NCBI GenBank assembly: GCA_002380675.1 | Contig: DFWB01000200.1 | Span: forward strand, 8,663 to 51,123 | Direction: 5' to 3' | From: Akkermansiaceae bacterium UBA4145 | GTDB taxonomy: Bacteria; Verrucomicrobiota; Verrucomicrobiia; Verrucomicrobiales; Akkermansiaceae | Length of the DNA stretch: 42,461 bases | In this document: positions 40,564 to 42,461 of the stretch, piece after piece | Layout: each line of letters begins with the position of its first letter | Position numbering within the stretch: position 1 is the stretch's first letter | Made by a program: the position numbers and the translations under genes | Notes under the pieces: generated by a model | Told to the model about the DNA's origin: nothing | Database searches by the model: none | Seen by the model: only the letters and a program-made list of their open reading frames with translations

Positions 40564-41373
40564 CTATTCCTCGGACGGCAACGATTTCGCACGCGCCCAG
40601 CCGCGCTCCATCTCTGCCAGGCTGGCATCCTTAAGCGAGTTGCCTCTTGCAAGCAGTTCCCTCTCCATCACCGCGAACCGGTCCTCGAATTTTACATTCG
40701 TCCCCTCTAGGGCAACCTCGGGATCGACCCCCAGTTTGCGGGCCAGGTTCACAACGGAGAAAAGTAAATCTCCCACTTCGGCCTCGAGAGCAGCCGTTGC
40801 CTCCTCTCCATTAGTAGGCAACTCATCCTTTACCTCCTTTAGCTCTTCATCGATTTTAGCCACAACCCCCTCAAGGTCCGGCCAGTCGAAGCCCACCTTG
40901 CCGGCCTTTTTCTGGAGCTTTCCCGCCCGCAGGACAGCAGGGAGGCCCTTACCCACTCCATGAAGATAAGGCTTCGCCTCATCCCCTTTTTCCTCACGCT
41001 TGATCTCTTCCCACCGGTTCAGAACCGCTCCGGTATCCTCGGCTTCGCCATCGGAATAGACATGCGGATGACGCCGCACCAGCTTATCGCAAATCCCCTT
41101 TGCGATATCATCAAGGTTGTATCTCCCTTGTTCCTCAGCGAGTTCACCATGAAACACCACTTGTAGAAGCAGGTCTCCCAGCTCTTCCTCCAGATGCACC
41201 CAGTCTTCCCGCCGGATCGCATCGACAGTTTCATACGTTTCTTCGATTAAATTTGAAATGAGACTAGCATGAGACTGCTCCGCATCCCATGGGCACCCCC
41301 CCGGAGCCCGCAGCCTATGCATAATGGCCCGCAGCCTCTCCATTTGACGCCCGGGAACCGCGCAATTGATCAT
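40564..41373 (-). CDS. mazG: Nucleoside triphosphate pyrophosphohydrolase MazG
   Basis: 269 residues from the ATG at 41373, close to E. coli MazG (about 263). The first MazG domain has LRAPGGCPWDAEQSHASLISNLIEE, EELGDLLLQVVFH and the DKLVRRHPHVYSD stretch; the second has KKAGKVGFDWPD, KIDEELKEVKDEL and EAEVGDLLFSVVNLARKLG. The E-x-x-E...E-x-x-D metal sites are intact in both. It hydrolyses non-canonical and canonical NTPs to monophosphates. Other starts are at 41343 (MERLRAIMHRL) and the far upstream 41445. It is 38 bp or more after the rhomboid gene on the same strand and probably forms an operon with it. Confidence 0.92.
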   Translation of the reverse strand: MINCAVPGRQMERLRAIMHRLRAPGGCPWDAEQSHASLISNLIEETYETVDAIRREDWVHLEEELGDLLLQVVFHGELAEEQGRYNLDDIAKGICDKLVRRHPHVYSDGEAEDTGAVLNRWEEIKREEKGDEAKPYLHGVGKGLPAVLRAGKLQKKAGKVGFDWPDLEGVVAKIDEELKEVKDELPTNGEEATAALEAEVGDLLFSVVNLARKLGVDPEVALEGTNVKFEDRFAVMERELLARGNSLKDASLAEMERGWARAKSLPSEE

Positions 41374-41483
41374 CTCCTCATCCGTCACAAAGGAAGTGAA
41401 GGCGAAACCAGAGCGAAAAGAGAGCCTTAAAAAATATTGCCCCAACTCACAGGCCGCTCCCTGCCGGCGACTTACCTCGCTGC

Positions 41484-42368
41484 TTATTTATTACCTGAAT
41501 CGCTAAGAAACTTTCTCTCCTCTTCCGTGAGAGACTGCAGACCATGATCATTGATCTTATCAAGAATCCGGTCAACGTCGACGTCTTCTCCCCCGCGGTC
41601 CTTGATTCTTGGCCCCAGCTTACGAGTGTAGCTTTTTTTCTCTTTGGTAATACGAATTCCAAAGCCTCCTCGTTTCCTTGAGGGTCCACCCCGGGAGCGC
41701 GCAAGGTTCTGAAGAAATTGGCGGAGCATGGGAATTTTCCACATGAGAAACCCTGCCAGCGCCCCTCCAAGATGCCCGGCCTCTCCCCCTGCATTCCTCC
41801 CTCCGGAAAGAACCACGAATACGCCCCAGGCGAGTATGATAATGGCAAGAAGCCGCATAGTGAGAGTCACAGGGGGGAAAAGGAGCTGAACCCGCATATC
41901 CGGCGCGATCAGCGCCGCCATAGCCAGAATGCCAAAGATTCCACCCGATGCTCCCACCACGCCAACATCCGAGTAGGAAGAATTGCTGGAAACAAGAACA
42001 GCATACCCCAGAGCACCCGCTCCGCCACAGAGCAGATAAAAGGCAAGAAAGGCCCGGCTTCGGAGCTGCTGCTCGACAAATGCGCCAAAAAAATAAATCG
42101 CAATGGAATTGAAGAAGAGATGCCCAAAATTTCCATGAAGAAACTGGAACGTAATGAACCTCCAGATCTGAAAGCCCAGAATACCTTTTTCGACCGTAAA
42201 GCAGCCCACTGCTTCAAATGCGCCCCTCAGATCGAGCAAAAGTCCTAGGAGGAACACTCCCAGATTGACGATCAGAAGCCACTTTACGACCGGAGCCCCG
42301 GCAAGACGGCTAGGAGGGCGTCCGCCACCCTCCCTGAAATACTCTCTATCAGCATAGCCCATCTCCAT
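41484..42368 (-). CDS. Rhomboid family intramembrane serine protease
   Basis: 294 residues. Six transmembrane segments lie between residues 25 and 215. The rhomboid signatures are present: FLHGNFGHLFFNSIAIYFFG in TM2-3, the catalytic serine in VGASGGIFGIL, and the histidine in GGEAGHLGGALAGF. They cut membrane proteins within or near the bilayer. The C-terminal 80 residues are soluble and basic, ending with VDRILDKINDHGLQSLTEEERKFL, a short helical pair seen in rhomboids of Bacteroidetes and Verrucomicrobia. AAGAGAG precedes the start. It follows the partial gene at the right edge by 6 bp, so a shared operon is likely. Confidence 0.9.
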   Translation of the reverse strand: MEMGYADREYFREGGGRPPSRLAGAPVVKWLLIVNLGVFLLGLLLDLRGAFEAVGCFTVEKGILGFQIWRFITFQFLHGNFGHLFFNSIAIYFFGAFVEQQLRSRAFLAFYLLCGGAGALGYAVLVSSNSSYSDVGVVGASGGIFGILAMAALIAPDMRVQLLFPPVTLTMRLLAIIILAWGVFVVLSGGRNAGGEAGHLGGALAGFLMWKIPMLRQFLQNLARSRGGPSRKRGGFGIRITKEKKSYTRKLGPRIKDRGGEDVDVDRILDKINDHGLQSLTEEERKFLSDSGNK

Positions 42369-42374
42369 TCTCTC

Positions 42375-42461
42375 TTACCATTGCCTGACGCCTTTCTCAA
42401 GCGAAGCAGTCCTGATTACGAATCCGTCGTAAACAAACTCTCCTTTTACCCCGTAAGCACC
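42375..42461 (-). CDS. C-terminal end of an unidentified protein (cut by window edge)
   Basis: 28 codons in an open frame run from the right edge to a TAA at 42377-42375, reading GAYGVKGEFVYDGFVIRTAS and ending EKGVRQW. The frame stays open to the edge and stops 6 bp before the rhomboid start, as expected for an operon. Too little is present to name a family. Confidence 0.5.
   Translation of the reverse strand, partial: GAYGVKGEFVYDGFVIRTASLEKGVRQW

Overview
The window looks like a chromosomal segment of a marine-type member of the Verrucomicrobiota. The evidence is indirect: large secreted proteins that end in a Ca-repeat plus a 'YSSDL..W....FYRLR' tail, tandem DUF1080 domains, Tat-exported Gfo/Idh/MocA oxidoreductases, an SHD1-type secreted protein, DapL for lysine and peptidoglycan synthesis, and a plant-like GDP-mannose 3,5-epimerase of a kind known from Methylacidiphilum. 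I see no tRNA, rRNA, insertion sequence, phage gene or CRISPR array. Both ends cut through genes (a KdsD-type isomerase on the left, the last 28 codons of an unidentified gene on the right).

Left third (1-8370), minus strand: a polysaccharide operon. A GbsR/MarR-type regulator and a NusG/RfaH paralog come first, then a leader of about 300 nt, then GDP-mannose 3,5-epimerase, WecG/TagA glycosyltransferase, DUF2061 membrane protein, CysC, CysD, CysN, WbpA (UDP-GlcNAc 6-dehydrogenase) and KdsD. ATP sulfurylase plus APS kinase, with no reductase gene, inside a sugar-nucleotide cluster suggests PAPS made for sulfating an exported polysaccharide. Three palindromes of the form (G/A)TTCA-N8-TGAAC lie in front of the regulator and at the head of the operon leader and form a candidate regulon operator. 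Divergent from the regulator are a 1327-residue secreted beta-helix protein and a Cys-type sulfatase with the same kind of C-terminal tail.

Middle (14.3-23.8 kb): housekeeping genes dnaE, glnB (with a good sigma-54 type promoter), dapL and a Mn-type superoxide dismutase, mixed with a secreted SHD1/aspartic-protease-like protein, an ankyrin-L,D-transpeptidase fusion and a short RmuC-like membrane coiled-coil protein.

23.8-32.2 kb: a sugar catabolic island with a double DUF1080 protein, three Gfo/Idh/MocA oxidoreductases, a NupG-like MFS transporter and a secreted SUMF1-fold protein. It fits the 3-keto-glycoside type of pathway.

32.2-35.9 kb: a peroxiredoxin whose peroxidatic residue is encoded by in-frame TGA followed by a SECIS-like hairpin (a probable selenoprotein), divergent from apbE with overlapping start codons, then a DUF318-type permease and its DUF1980/TIGR03943 partner carrying a tandem His-Asp repeat. 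The right end holds two unrecognised proteins, rpsB-tsf with a strong terminator, a small secreted protein, mazG and a rhomboid protease.
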